From assembly GCA_028821515.1 (NCBI GenBank), contig JAPPGA010000015.1, positions 22,634 through 64,107 of the forward strand: a DNA stretch of 41,474 nucleotides, written 5' to 3'. Made by a program: the position numbers and the translations under genes. Under the pieces are notes generated by a model. The model had not been told where the DNA came from, ran no database searches, and saw nothing but the letters and a program-made list of their open reading frames with translations. This document shows positions 7,001 to 15,279 of the stretch, piece after piece (position 1 is the first letter of the stretch; each line of letters starts with the position of its first letter). The DNA is from Gammaproteobacteria bacterium (GTDB lineage: Bacteria > Pseudomonadota > Gammaproteobacteria > Pseudomonadales > Azotimanducaceae).

Positions 7001-9969
7001 TCGCCGTTTACCTCGGTCCGGGCGGTGCGGGAGGTCCTTCCCCTCGGCCTGGGAGTCTGTTGTGGGGCGCTGCTTTTTTCTGCGAGGGAGCCCCTCGCGC
7101 TCCCCGTTTCTGCGAGGGAGCCCCTCGCGCTCCCCCGCTTCAGGGTCCTTTTGAGGAATCTTCCGGTGTGCGAGGAGGGGTGTTTTGCCACCGTCTCGGG
7201 GGTGCCCTCGGCGACGACGCGGCCGCCGCCGTCGCCACCCTCCGGTCCCAGGTCAATGATCCAGTCCGCTGTCTTGATAACGTCCAGGTTGTGTTCGATG
7301 ACGATGATCGTGTTGCCCTGGTCGCGAAGCCGGTGCAACACCTTCAGCAACTGGCGAATGTCCTCGAAGTGCAGCCCCGTGGTGGGTTCGTCGAGAATGT
7401 ACAGCGTCTTGCCGGTGTCCCGCTTCCCGAGTTCGCGCGACAGCTTGACGCGTTGCGCCTCACCGCCGGAAAGGGTGGTGGCGCTCTGGCCAAGTCGGAT
7501 GTACGACAGCCCCACATCCACCAGGGTCTGCAGCTTTCTCGCCAGCACGGGCACCGGGTCGAAGAACTCGCGCGCTTCCTCGACGGTCATGTCGAGGACT
7601 TCCTGGATGTTCCTGCCCTTGTACCGCACGTCCAGGGTCTCCCGGTTGTAGCGTTTGCCGCGGCAGACATCGCAGGGAACGTAGATGTCGGGCAGGAAGT
7701 GCATCTCGACCTTGATGACGCCGTCCCCCCGGCAGGCCTCGCACCGGCCTCCCTTGACGTTGAAGCTGAACCGTCCGGGCCGATAGCCCCGGGCGCGGGC
7801 CTCCTGGGTCTGCGCGAACAGTTCCCGAATGGGTGTGAAGACGCCGGTGTAGGTGGCCGGATTGGAGCGGGGCGTGCGGCCGATGGGGCTCTGGTCGATG
7901 TCGACCACCTTGTCGAGGTGTTCCAGTCCTTCGACTTCGGTGTAGGGGCGGGGCGACAGGCCGCTCGCGCCGTTCAGATGCCCGGCCGCGATCGGGTAGA
8001 GCGTCTGGTTGATCAGCGTGGACTTGCCGGATCCCGACACGCCGGTCACGCACGTAAAGAGGCCGGTCGGGATGTCTACCGTGACCTGCTGCAGGTTGTT
8101 GCCCGTTGCGCCGACCAGCCGGACGGTGCGTTGTTCGTCCGCCGGCACCCGACTTGAGGGGACCTCGATACGTTTCTTGCCCGACAGGTACTGGCCGGTG
8201 ATCGATTCCCTGGTCCGCTGGATCTGTTTCAGCGGCCCGGCAGCGACGATCTCTCCGCCATGAATGCCCGCTCCCGGACCTATGTCGATGATGTGGTCGG
8301 CGGTGCGAATGGCTTCCTCGTCATGTTCTACCACGAGTACGGTATTGCCGAGGTCGCGCAGGTGGATGAGGGTGCGCAAAAGGCGCGTGTTGTCGCGCTG
8401 GTGAAGTCCGATCGAAGGTTCGTCCAGGATGTACATGACACCGACGAGACCGGCGCCGATCTGGCTCGCGAGGCGAATGCGCTGCGCTTCTCCCCCCGAG
8501 AGTGTCTCGGCGCTGCGGTCGAGGGTCAGGTAGTTCAGGCCCACGTCGACGAGGAATCGAAGCCGGGCGCTTATCTCCTTGACGATCTTTTCGGCGATCG
8601 CGCCACGCTGGCCGGTGAGCTTCAGGCCCGCGAAATACGCGAGGGCGTCTTCGACGGAATTCGACGTGATCTCGGGAACCGTGGCGCCGTCGAGGTACAC
8701 GTGCCGGGCCTCCTCGCGCAGGCGTGCGCCGCCGCACGCGGGACACGGACGCACGCGCAGGTACCTGCCGAGACTCTCGCGGACCATCGAGGACTCCGTT
8801 TCCCGGTAGCGGCGTTCCATGTTCGGAATCACGCCCTCGAACCGGTGTCGGCGCCGGATTCTGTCGCCGCGGTCGTTGAGGTAGCCGAAGTTGATCCGCT
8901 CGTCGCCCGAGCCGTACAGGATGGCGTCCTTCTGGGCCTTCCTGAGGCGCCTGAAAGGCGTATCGACATCGAAACCGTAGTGCGCGCCGAGGGACTTGAG
9001 CAGGTGGAAGTAATAGACGTTCCGGCGGTCCCAGCCGCGGATCGCGCCCGCCGCCAGACCAAGGCTCGGATCGGCAACCACCAACTCGGGGTCGAAGAAC
9101 TGCTCGACCCCGAGGCCGTCGCAATCCGGACAGGCGCCGGCCGGATTGTTGAACGAGAACATGCGCGGTTCCAGTTCGCTGATGCTGTAACCGCAGACCG
9201 CGCAGGCGAACCGCGATGAAAACACCAGGTCCTCGGCGCGTTTGTCGTTCTCGTCGAAGCTGATCGTGGCGACGCCGTCGCCGATCTCGAGCGCGGTTTC
9301 GAAGGACTCGGCCAGGCGCTGTTGCATGTCGCCGCGCACGCGCAGGCGGTCAACCACCGCCTCGATGGTGTGTTTCCTGTTCCTGTCGAGTGCTGGCGGA
9401 TGGTCGAGGTCAGTGACGATCCCGTCTATCCGGGCGCGAATGAACCCGTTGGCGACAAGCTCGCGAAAGATGTGCTGGTGTTCGCCCTTGCGTTCGGTAA
9501 CGACGGGTGCCAGGAGCATGACGCGGCTCCCCTCGGGCAGGTTCTTCACCTGGTCGACCATCTGGCTGACGGTCTGTGCGTCGAGGGTCGTTCCGTGCTC
9601 GGGACAGCGCGGCTCGCCGACGCGGGCGAACAGGAGGCGCAGATAGTCATAGATCTCGGTGATCGTGCCGACGGTCGAGCGCGGGTTGTGCGACGTGGAC
9701 TTCTGTTCGATGGAAATGGCCGGAGACAACCCCTCGATATGGTCGATATCAGGCTTCTCCATCATGGAGAGAAACTGGCGGGCGTAGGCTGACAGGGACT
9801 CCACGTAGCGGCGCTGGCCCTCGGCGTAGAGCGTGTCGAACGCCAGCGACGACTTGCCGGAGCCGGACAATCCCGTGATCACGACCAGCCGGTCGCGCGG
9901 AATGTCGAGGTCGATGTTCTTGAGATTGTGCGTGCGCGCGCCGCGCACGGCAATCGTCGACGGGTTCAT
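6997..9969 (-). CDS. uvrA: Excinuclease ABC subunit UvrA with repeat-encoded C-terminal tail
   Basis: 990 residues; damage-recognition ATPase of nucleotide excision repair. Walker A motifs GLSGSGKSS (~34) and [12 protein letters not shown] signatures [12 protein letters not shown] and [12 protein letters not shown], zinc modules CAVCGYSI...CPDC and CEACRGDG...CDVC, and the VEHDEEAIR and IEHNLDVIK segments are all present. Most UvrA proteins end soon after the segment HTGRFLK; here about 40 extra residues follow, beginning with two 10-residue copies ([20 protein letters not shown]) encoded by a 30-bp direct repeat of the palindromic element. The tail is low in complexity and probably disordered. 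Divergent from ssb, a common arrangement in Gammaproteobacteria. Confidence 0.97.
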   Translation of the reverse strand: MNPSTIAVRGARTHNLKNIDLDIPRDRLVVITGLSGSGKSSLAFDTLYAEGQRRYVESLSAYARQFLSMMEKPDIDHIEGLSPAISIEQKSTSHNPRSTVGTITEIYDYLRLLFARVGEPRCPEHGTTLDAQTVSQMVDQVKNLPEGSRVMLLAPVVTERKGEHQHIFRELVANGFIRARIDGIVTDLDHPPALDRNRKHTIEAVVDRLRVRGDMQQRLAESFETALEIGDGVATISFDENDKRAEDLVFSSRFACAVCGYSISELEPRMFSFNNPAGACPDCDGLGVEQFFDPELVVADPSLGLAAGAIRGWDRRNVYYFHLLKSLGAHYGFDVDTPFRRLRKAQKDAILYGSGDERINFGYLNDRGDRIRRRHRFEGVIPNMERRYRETESSMVRESLGRYLRVRPCPACGGARLREEARHVYLDGATVPEITSNSVEDALAYFAGLKLTGQRGAIAEKIVKEISARLRFLVDVGLNYLTLDRSAETLSGGEAQRIRLASQIGAGLVGVMYILDEPSIGLHQRDNTRLLRTLIHLRDLGNTVLVVEHDEEAIRTADHIIDIGPGAGIHGGEIVAAGPLKQIQRTRESITGQYLSGKKRIEVPSSRVPADEQRTVRLVGATGNNLQQVTVDIPTGLFTCVTGVSGSGKSTLINQTLYPIAAGHLNGASGLSPRPYTEVEGLEHLDKVVDIDQSPIGRTPRSNPATYTGVFTPIRELFAQTQEARARGYRPGRFSFNVKGGRCEACRGDGVIKVEMHFLPDIYVPCDVCRGKRYNRETLDVRYKGRNIQEVLDMTVEEAREFFDPVPVLARKLQTLVDVGLSYIRLGQSATTLSGGEAQRVKLSRELGKRDTGKTLYILDEPTTGLHFEDIRQLLKVLHRLRDQGNTIIVIEHNLDVIKTADWIIDLGPEGGDGGGRVVAEGTPETVAKHPSSHTGRFLKRTLKRGSARGSLAETGSARGSLAEKSSAPQQTPRPRGRTSRTARTEVNGE
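7082..7128. repeat. Palindromic element, two copies, in frame in uvrA 3' end
   Basis: Two perfect copies of GCGAGGGAGCCCCTCGC (7082-7098 and 7112-7128), 30 bp apart, each followed by GCTCCCC. The stem sequence is that of the folK array, with a changed loop. A 30-bp period keeps the reading frame, so uvrA translates through both copies and through the remaining tail. Confidence 0.85.
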
Positions 9970-10124
9970 TCGCGCCTTGTCGTCCAGTCAAACCCGCGAA
10001 AATACGCGGTCGAAAACGCTGCCGCAACAGCGTCATTCTCCCACATCACGAAGCGGCAATGTCTGTAGTTTGAGGCTGTGCCTTGCGCTATATTGAACCA
10101 CCTTCCGACGGACGAAGACGAACC

Positions 10125-10598
10125 ATGGCGCGGGGCATCAACAAGGTCATTCTCATAGGCAATCTCGGGCGTGATCCGGAGACGCGCTACACACAGGGGG
10201 GGAGCCCCGTCACCAACCTGAGGCTTGCCACCTCGGATCAATGGCGGGACCGAACGTCCAACGAGATGCAGGAGCGAACCGAGTGGCATACGGTGGTGTG
10301 TTTCGGGCGATTGGCCGAGATTGCCGGCCAGTACCTGCGCAGGGGTTCGAAGTGCTATATCGAAGGTCGGCTGCAGACCCGCTCCTGGGAGGATCGGGAA
10401 GGAAACACGCGCTACACGACGGAAGTCGTGGCGCGTGACATGCAGATGCTCGACAGCCGTGGCGACTCGTCGGGGAGCTATGCGCCGCCGCCTAGTGGCG
10501 GCGCGGCCCGGGAAAGCGGGCAACCAGCGCGGGGTGGGGCGCCCCCAGCGGACACCACCGACGATCTCGATGACCTGGACGACGACATCCCGTTCTAG
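10125..10598 (+). CDS. ssb: Single-stranded DNA-binding protein
   Basis: 157 residues. The OB-fold covers about residues 1-110, with the conserved start [19 protein letters not shown] and the segment [20 protein letters not shown] Gly/Pro-rich linker leads to an acidic tail ending DDDIPF, the tip that recruits DNA-repair partners. The ATG at 10125 matches the universal SSB N-terminus; the upstream in-frame ATG at 10083 would add 14 atypical residues. Transcribed divergently from uvrA across a 155-bp region; I see no convincing LexA box there. Confidence 0.96.
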   Translation: MARGINKVILIGNLGRDPETRYTQGGSPVTNLRLATSDQWRDRTSNEMQERTEWHTVVCFGRLAEIAGQYLRRGSKCYIEGRLQTRSWEDREGNTRYTTEVVARDMQMLDSRGDSSGSYAPPPSGGAARESGQPARGGAPPADTTDDLDDLDDDIPF

Positions 10599-10657
10599 CG
10601 GGCCTGCGCCGCATGGCCGCGTACGCCGCGTATGCCGTATGCATAGCTGAGCGAGTG

Positions 10658-11461
10658 TCAAACGAAAAACCATAGCAGCACGGCGCCCAGCGCCAGCCGG
10701 TAGACGACGTAGGGCGTCATTCCCGTCCGGTTCACGAGCGCGACGAACGCCCGGATGCAGACGTAGGCTGCGATCGCGGACACCGCGAATCCAAGCCCCA
10801 GGTACGTCCACGGCACTACTTCCGGCGCAGTCCGTGCGTCGACGGCGGTGAGCAGGGCGGCTCCCGCGATGGTGGGAATCGCCAGCAGGAAGGAAAACCT
10901 GGACGCACCCCGACGCCCGAGTCCGACAAGTAACGCCGCCGTGATAGTGACCCCGGAACGGGAGACACCGGGAACCAGGGCCATCGCCTGGGCCAGGCCG
11001 ATGACGGCCGCCTGGCCATAGGAAAGCGCGTGCTCGTCCCGTGTCGACGTCGTTCGGCGGTCCGCCCACCATAGCGGAATGGCGAAAGCCATGGTTGCGA
11101 CGGCGATCACGACGACGGTGCGCAGTTCCGACTCGACGAAAGGTTTGAACAGCAGGCCCGCCAAAGCTGCGGGAACGGTCGCGATAGCGACCCTGGAAAG
11201 GAGCCTTGTGGAGGGGCCGGCACGCAGTCGAAACGCTTCGGTGGCGAAACCCATCAGTTCTTCGCGAAAGTAGACGATGACGGCAGTCAGCGTTCCGAGA
11301 TGCACCGCCACATCGAACCCGAGTCCCTGGTCGGGCCAGGCGGTAAGTTCGGCAGGCAGGATGAGATGTGCGGAACTGGAGATCGGAAGGAATTCCGTAA
11401 TGCCTTGAATCAAGGCCAGGATGATGACTTGGGGCAGGTCCACGCTGGCGCTAGCCCGCAT
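10658..11461 (-). CDS. uppP: Undecaprenyl-diphosphatase
   Basis: 267 residues, polytopic inner-membrane enzyme that recycles undecaprenyl pyrophosphate to the monophosphate carrier for peptidoglycan and other envelope glycans. Both signature regions are intact: GITEFLPISSSAHL at 20-33 and PGVSRSG near residue 165, the latter with the essential Arg and Ser. Hydrophobic segments fill the rest, with a C-terminal hydrophobic helix ending LLWFFV. ATG at 11461. It stands near, but on the opposite strand from, the peptidoglycan cluster that begins at 12.4 kb. Confidence 0.95.
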   Translation of the reverse strand: MRASASVDLPQVIILALIQGITEFLPISSSAHLILPAELTAWPDQGLGFDVAVHLGTLTAVIVYFREELMGFATEAFRLRAGPSTRLLSRVAIATVPAALAGLLFKPFVESELRTVVVIAVATMAFAIPLWWADRRTTSTRDEHALSYGQAAVIGLAQAMALVPGVSRSGVTITAALLVGLGRRGASRFSFLLAIPTIAGAALLTAVDARTAPEVVPWTYLGLGFAVSAIAAYVCIRAFVALVNRTGMTPYVVYRLALGAVLLWFFV

Positions 11462-11493
11462 ATTGCATCAAGGGCCGCGGTGATCCCGCAGGA

Positions 11494-11576
11494 TTTTTTT
11501 CGCGTGCGCGTACTCGCGAGCGGAAGCATAGCCACCGCTTATGGTGTAGCGAGCACGTGCGCGCACGCGGAAAAAA
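11494..11576. repeat. Large imperfect inverted repeat with T/A-run ends
   Basis: The left arm TTTTTTTCGCGTGCGCG (11494-11510) pairs with CGCGCACGCGGAAAAAA (11560-11576) with one mismatch, and further inside TCGC/GCGA continue the pairing after a short bulge. The centre holds CACC/GGTG around GCTTAT. It lies in the 260-bp divergent region between uppP and the Lon-N gene, so it is upstream of both and cannot be a 3'-end terminator of either. It could be an attenuator, a small mobile palindrome, or a topological element. Confidence 0.6.
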
Positions 11577-11721
11577 GACAAGCGAGGACGCGGCCAGCGC
11601 AATTTGTACCTTGCGAGATTCCCGATAGATGCGAATAACCTATTGAAAACAGATAACATTCAGTTCGTCGACAAGCGGCTTGGTGCAATATGCGGGCTAG
11701 TGTACGTGTTAAGGTGCGGCC

Positions 11722-12348
11722 ATGGTGAGATCTTCCGTCACTGAACTGCCGTTGTTCCCCTTGGGTCAGGTCCTCGTTCCTGGCGGTCAGATGGGCTTGA
11801 GGATCTTCGAAGCGAGGTACCTCGACCTGGTTGGCCGATGCATGCGGGAGGACTCCGGTTTCGGTGTCGTGCTCATCCGCCGGGGCGCCGACACTTACGG
11901 CGCAGGCATGGGACAACCTGAAATACACGATGTGGGTACCGTGGCGCGCATCGTCGACTTCGACCAGGCTGAAGCGGGTCAGCTCGCGATCAGGATCAGC
12001 GGGGGAAGGAAGTTCCGCATCGCGGGCACGCGGGAACAGGCAGACCACCTGTTGTTGGGTGACGTCGAACTTCTGCCGGAGGAGGGCGCCTGCCCCATCG
12101 ACGTGGGCTTTGAAGGGCTGACGGCGCTCCTTCGCCAGGTCATGCGGCATCCGGCGGCATCCGGTTGGTCGAAAGACGGGCCGGAAGAGATGGACCTGGG
12201 TGACGCACGAACGCTGGGTTGGCGGCTCGCCGACTTGCTGCCGTTCCCGCCGGAGGTCAAACAGACTCTGTTGCAGATGCCCGGCGCGGTTGCACGCCTG
12301 ATCGAGATTCGGCGCCTGGTCGAGGGTGCGGATCGGGGCAACGCTTGA
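11722..12348 (+). CDS. Lon N-terminal substrate-binding-like domain protein
   Basis: 208 residues consisting of the Lon-N (LAN) domain: ELPLFPLGQVLVPGGQMGLRIFEARYLDLV at the start, then FGVVLIRRG, the VGTVARIVDF strand, and a helical second half ending in LIEIRRLVEG. No ATPase or protease part is present, as in the stand-alone YcaR/Lon-N family. The function of stand-alone copies is unsettled. ATG at 11722; no clear Shine-Dalgarno (AAGG lies about 8 nt upstream). The next gene begins 22 bp after its stop. Confidence 0.85.
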   Translation: MVRSSVTELPLFPLGQVLVPGGQMGLRIFEARYLDLVGRCMREDSGFGVVLIRRGADTYGAGMGQPEIHDVGTVARIVDFDQAEAGQLAIRISGGRKFRIAGTREQADHLLLGDVELLPEEGACPIDVGFEGLTALLRQVMRHPAASGWSKDGPEEMDLGDARTLGWRLADLLPFPPEVKQTLLQMPGAVARLIEIRRLVEGADRGNA

Positions 12349-12370
12349 GCAATGCGCCCGAGATTTTCGT

Positions 12371-13852
12371 ATGGCTAGTGCACTGAAGACACTGCGGCCG
12401 GGTTCGATCGTGCTTGCGCCGGACGGTACCGCGTTCCCCGTGGACGCTGCATTCGCATCCGCGTTTCGGCCCGGAGACCGGGTGATCGCCGATCCGGACG
12501 CTGGATTGCTCCGCATTCCCGCCGAAGATGCAGCGGCGGCTGCCGACGCGGTAGACCGGGCGGTCGGGGCATTCGAACAGATGGGATCGGTCGACGATGA
12601 TTCCGTCGCGACGTTCTACGAGCATGGAGCACGGGGCCTCGCCGACGACGAGGTGTGGTGGGAGATCGCTGCCGTAAACGCGACGGATGTCGAAGGCGCC
12701 CGGGCGCGGGGCAGATCGACGACGCGACTCGCGGTGTCCGACGACATGCGCGGGAAGATGATCGAGGGGATGCGCGGATGGGCCCGCACGCCGTCCCGCC
12801 GCGGAGCGCTGCTCGAGACCGTCTGCCACCACGGATTTCGGGTCGAGATGGTAGGCGCGGCGCTCGGCGTGGTGGCGTTCGTGTTCGAGGGACGTCCCAA
12901 CGTCCTCGCCGACGCCTGCGGGGTGCTGCGAGGCGGCAATACGGTCGTGTTCCGTATCGGCAGTGACGCCCTGGCCACGGCGAGAAGCATCATGCGGCTT
13001 GCGATAGATCCCGCATTGGCCGCGTCCGGATTGCCCCCGGGAACGGTATCGCTGGTGGACAGCGCCGCGCACTCGGCTGGCTGGGCGCTGTTTCTCGATC
13101 AGAGGCTGTCGCTGGCGGTGGCGAGGGGTTCGGGCCAGACAGTCGCATTGCTCGGATCGCTGGCTCGCGGCGCCGGCACCCCGGTCAGCCTGCATGGCAC
13201 CGGTGGCGCCTGGATCGTCGCGTCGGAGACGGCAAATGGCGATCACCTGAAAGAGTCGGTGGTGAGGTCGCTGGATCGAAAGGTCTGCAATACGTTGAAT
13301 ACGTGCTGCCTCGTGGGGAACAGGGCGCCCGCACATACAGGGCTCGTGCTGGAAGCTCTTCTCGAGGCAGGCAATGCCCGGGGCCAGGCGTTCAAGCTGC
13401 ATGTCGCAGCCGGCGATGAGGACCTGGTGCCGAAGGAGCTATTCCAAAGGGAAGTCCGAATAGTCCGTCCCCAAGGCAGCGTCGTCGAGAAACAGGCCGA
13501 GGTGATCTCCCGGGACGAGCTCGGTATCGAGTGGGAATGGGAAGAGACGCCTGAAATCACCCTGGTCCACGTGGATTCCCTTGACGAGGCGGTTGACCTG
13601 TTCAATGCGCAAAGTCCGCGCCTCGTAGGTACGCTGGTTTCGGAAGACCCGAGCGAGCACCGGAGGTTCTACCGGACCTTGAACGCTCCCTTTGTCGGCG
13701 ACGGGCACACCCGTTGGGTGGATGGGCAGTTCGCCCTCAACAAGCCGGAGCTGGGCCTTTCAAACTGGGAGCACGGACGGCTGTTTGCCCGTGGCGCGGT
13801 GCTCACCGGAGACAGCGTCTACACCGTGCGGACGCGCTACATCTCGGAGTGA
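12371..13852 (+). CDS. proA: Glutamate-5-semialdehyde dehydrogenase-like protein
   Basis: 493 residues of the ALDH superfamily. The order GVVAFVFEGRPNVLADAC (ProA form: GVIYEARPNVTVD), then RGSGQTVALL, and the active-site region KVCNTLNTCCLV (ProA: STCNTVETLLV) point to ProA, which reduces gamma-glutamyl phosphate in proline synthesis. The place directly before nadD-rsfS is the normal gammaproteobacterial location of proA. However it is about 75 residues longer than the usual ~417, mainly through an N-terminal extension, and is divergent, so a related activity is possible. ATG at 12371 chosen; an upstream GTG at 12326 would overlap the preceding gene. Confidence 0.75.
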   Translation: MASALKTLRPGSIVLAPDGTAFPVDAAFASAFRPGDRVIADPDAGLLRIPAEDAAAAADAVDRAVGAFEQMGSVDDDSVATFYEHGARGLADDEVWWEIAAVNATDVEGARARGRSTTRLAVSDDMRGKMIEGMRGWARTPSRRGALLETVCHHGFRVEMVGAALGVVAFVFEGRPNVLADACGVLRGGNTVVFRIGSDALATARSIMRLAIDPALAASGLPPGTVSLVDSAAHSAGWALFLDQRLSLAVARGSGQTVALLGSLARGAGTPVSLHGTGGAWIVASETANGDHLKESVVRSLDRKVCNTLNTCCLVGNRAPAHTGLVLEALLEAGNARGQAFKLHVAAGDEDLVPKELFQREVRIVRPQGSVVEKQAEVISRDELGIEWEWEETPEITLVHVDSLDEAVDLFNAQSPRLVGTLVSEDPSEHRRFYRTLNAPFVGDGHTRWVDGQFALNKPELGLSNWEHGRLFARGAVLTGDSVYTVRTRYISE

Positions 13853-14066
13853 TGCCCTGGCCTTTCCGGTGTCCAGGATGCCGGCCAGGCAACGCGACGC
13901 GGACGTTGCCGCTCCGAACGGCGTGCCCGGCTGACGGCGTGACGTGATACCGCCTCAAGCGTATTATCCGCGACATGGATGTGCGCATTGCCTGCGTAGA
14001 AACCTCCAGGGAAGTACGCTGCCAGCGACGTGGAGCACCCCACGAGTTCCTTGCGCGTCAGCGGTT

Positions 14067-14138
14067 GGGGAAGCTCCCCCGGCTGAAGGCTCTCTACTGC
14101 GAGGGGTGTCCCCCTCGCGCTCCCCGGCTGAGGGCTCT
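14067..14138. repeat. Palindromic element directly upstream of nadD
   Basis: The element reads GGGG-AAGCT-CCCC (14067-14079), GGCTGAAGGCTCT (14081-14093), the perfect inverted repeat GCGAGGGGTGTCCCCCTCGC (14099-14118; 8-bp stem, 4-nt loop), and GGCTGAGGGCTCT (14126-14138). The flanking GGCTGARGGCTCT copies match the folK array at 1-130, so this is one full unit. It ends 6 bp before the likely nadD start, and TGAGGG within it is the only Shine-Dalgarno-like string for that gene. The rest of the 292-bp gap from 13853 shows nothing else I can name. Confidence 0.85.
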
Positions 14139-14144
14139 CCGTCG

Positions 14145-14750
14145 TTGAAGGTGCGGGCATTTCTTGGCGGTACTTTCGATCCGGTGCATGTGGGCCACCT
14201 CCACGCTGCCCGCTCTGTGGGAAGTGCCCTGGAAGTACCGTCGGTCAACCTCGTCCTGGCCGCCGAGCCGCCCCATCGCGACGCTTGTGCAGATGCGGCG
14301 GACCGATGGGAGATGTTGCGTCTCGCCGTTTCCGGGGACCCGCTGCTGTCGGCTTCCGATGTCGAACTTCGGCGCGACGGCCCTTCTTACTCCATCGATA
14401 CCATCGAGGCGCTTCGCGACGGCGATCCCATCGCCTGGGTCGTGGGCAGTGATGGCTTGGACACCTTCAGGACCTGGCATCGATTCGAGGCGTTTGCGCG
14501 GCACTGTCACATCGTCGCCGTCGTGAGGCCGGGGACGGAAGTGGCGCCGCTGACCGGCTTCAGCCTGGTTGACGACCCGGCGAGCCTGGCGCGTCATGAG
14601 CGCGGGTGCCTCTTCGTGCTTCCGCATCGCATGCTCGACGTCTCGGCATCGCGCATCCGGGGAATTCTCTCCCATGGCGGCGATGCGTCGGCTTTGTTAC
14701 CGTCGCCGGTCTGGACCTACATCCGCGAACGAGGTCTTTACCATCGCTGA
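14145..14750 (+). CDS. nadD: Nicotinate-nucleotide adenylyltransferase
   Basis: 201 residues; joins nicotinate mononucleotide and ATP to form deamido-NAD. The nucleotidyltransferase motif GGTFDPVHVGHL is at residues 7-18, the segment SYSIDTIEAL and GSDGLDTFRTWHRF follow, and the C-terminal nucleotide-binding motif appears as DVSASRIRG. TTG at 14145 gives MKVRAFLGGTFDPVH, the usual N-terminus; GTG at 14151 is the alternative. The frame is open to 13944, but that part is translated palindromic repeat and is unlikely to be protein. rsfS begins 7 bp downstream. Confidence 0.93.
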   Translation: MKVRAFLGGTFDPVHVGHLHAARSVGSALEVPSVNLVLAAEPPHRDACADAADRWEMLRLAVSGDPLLSASDVELRRDGPSYSIDTIEALRDGDPIAWVVGSDGLDTFRTWHRFEAFARHCHIVAVVRPGTEVAPLTGFSLVDDPASLARHERGCLFVLPHRMLDVSASRIRGILSHGGDASALLPSPVWTYIRERGLYHR

Positions 14751-14757
14751 AACGTTG

Positions 14758-15102
14758 ATGCGGCCAATCGAATTGCGCGATCTCGTGGTAGATGCGATCA
14801 CGGATCTCCGGGGACGGGATGTCGTGGTCCTCGACGTGGAGACTTTGACCGACGTAACTGACTACATGGTATTGGTCACGGGCACGTCGAGACGTCATGT
14901 CCGGGCGCTCGTCGACGCCGTACACGACGCGGCTAAACGCCGTTCGGCGAAGATCCTGGGTATCGAAGGCGCCGAGACGGGCGAGTGGGTATTGCTCGAC
15001 CTGGCGGATGTGGTCGTGCATGTCATGCAGGCCGAGACACGCGCCTTCTACGACCTGGAGCGGTTATGGAGCGACCTCGCGTCGCCGGTCGCGGAAGTGT
15101 GA
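14758..15102 (+). CDS. rsfS: Ribosome silencing factor
   Basis: 114 residues. Binds uL14 of the 50S subunit and blocks subunit joining in starvation. Family features: ELRDLVVDAITDLRGRDVVVLDV, DYMVLVTGTSRRHVRALVDAV, and the conserved GEWVLLDLADVVVHVM followed by RAFYDLERLWSD. ATG at 14758, 7 bp after nadD. In most relatives rlmH comes next; here a 177-bp spacer leads to mrdA instead. Confidence 0.95.
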   Translation: MRPIELRDLVVDAITDLRGRDVVVLDVETLTDVTDYMVLVTGTSRRHVRALVDAVHDAAKRRSAKILGIEGAETGEWVLLDLADVVVHVMQAETRAFYDLERLWSDLASPVAEV

Positions 15103-15185
15103 ACGTGAACGGCGTCGCCTGAAACGATGAGCCATCGCACTTTCTCCCATGGCCTCGGCCTTGGAACCGGACGCACGTCTGCAGG

Positions 15186-15219
15186 AAGGCCGGGTTACTC
15201 CCTGAATTGGCCCGGCCTT
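15186..15219. terminator. Hairpin in rsfS-mrdA spacer
   Basis: AAGGCCGGG (15186-15194) and CCCGGCCTT (15211-15219) form a perfect 9-bp stem with a 16-nt loop. An alternative pairing uses GGAAGGC (15184-15190) and GCCTTCC (15224-15230). There is no T-run, so it may be an mRNA-processing or attenuator structure rather than a terminator. It sits where rlmH is expected. Confidence 0.4.
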
Positions 15220-15279
15220 GCCAGCCTTCCATGGACCAAACGCTCTGGTTCGCTGGCGCTCCCCAGAGGCGTTGGTTCC

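Noticed and set aside
9970-10124. LexA box between uvrA and ssb
   Set aside because: Expected by analogy, but no CTGT-N8-ACAG-like site was found.
13944-14144. N-terminal extension of NadD
   Set aside because: The frame is open, but it translates the palindromic element and unrelated spacer; the family start is at 14145 or 14151.
15127-15279. 51-residue N-terminal extension of PBP2, or a remnant of rlmH
   Set aside because: The translation does not match RlmH, and the extension spans a hairpin; the normal PBP2 start at 15280 has a Shine-Dalgarno.
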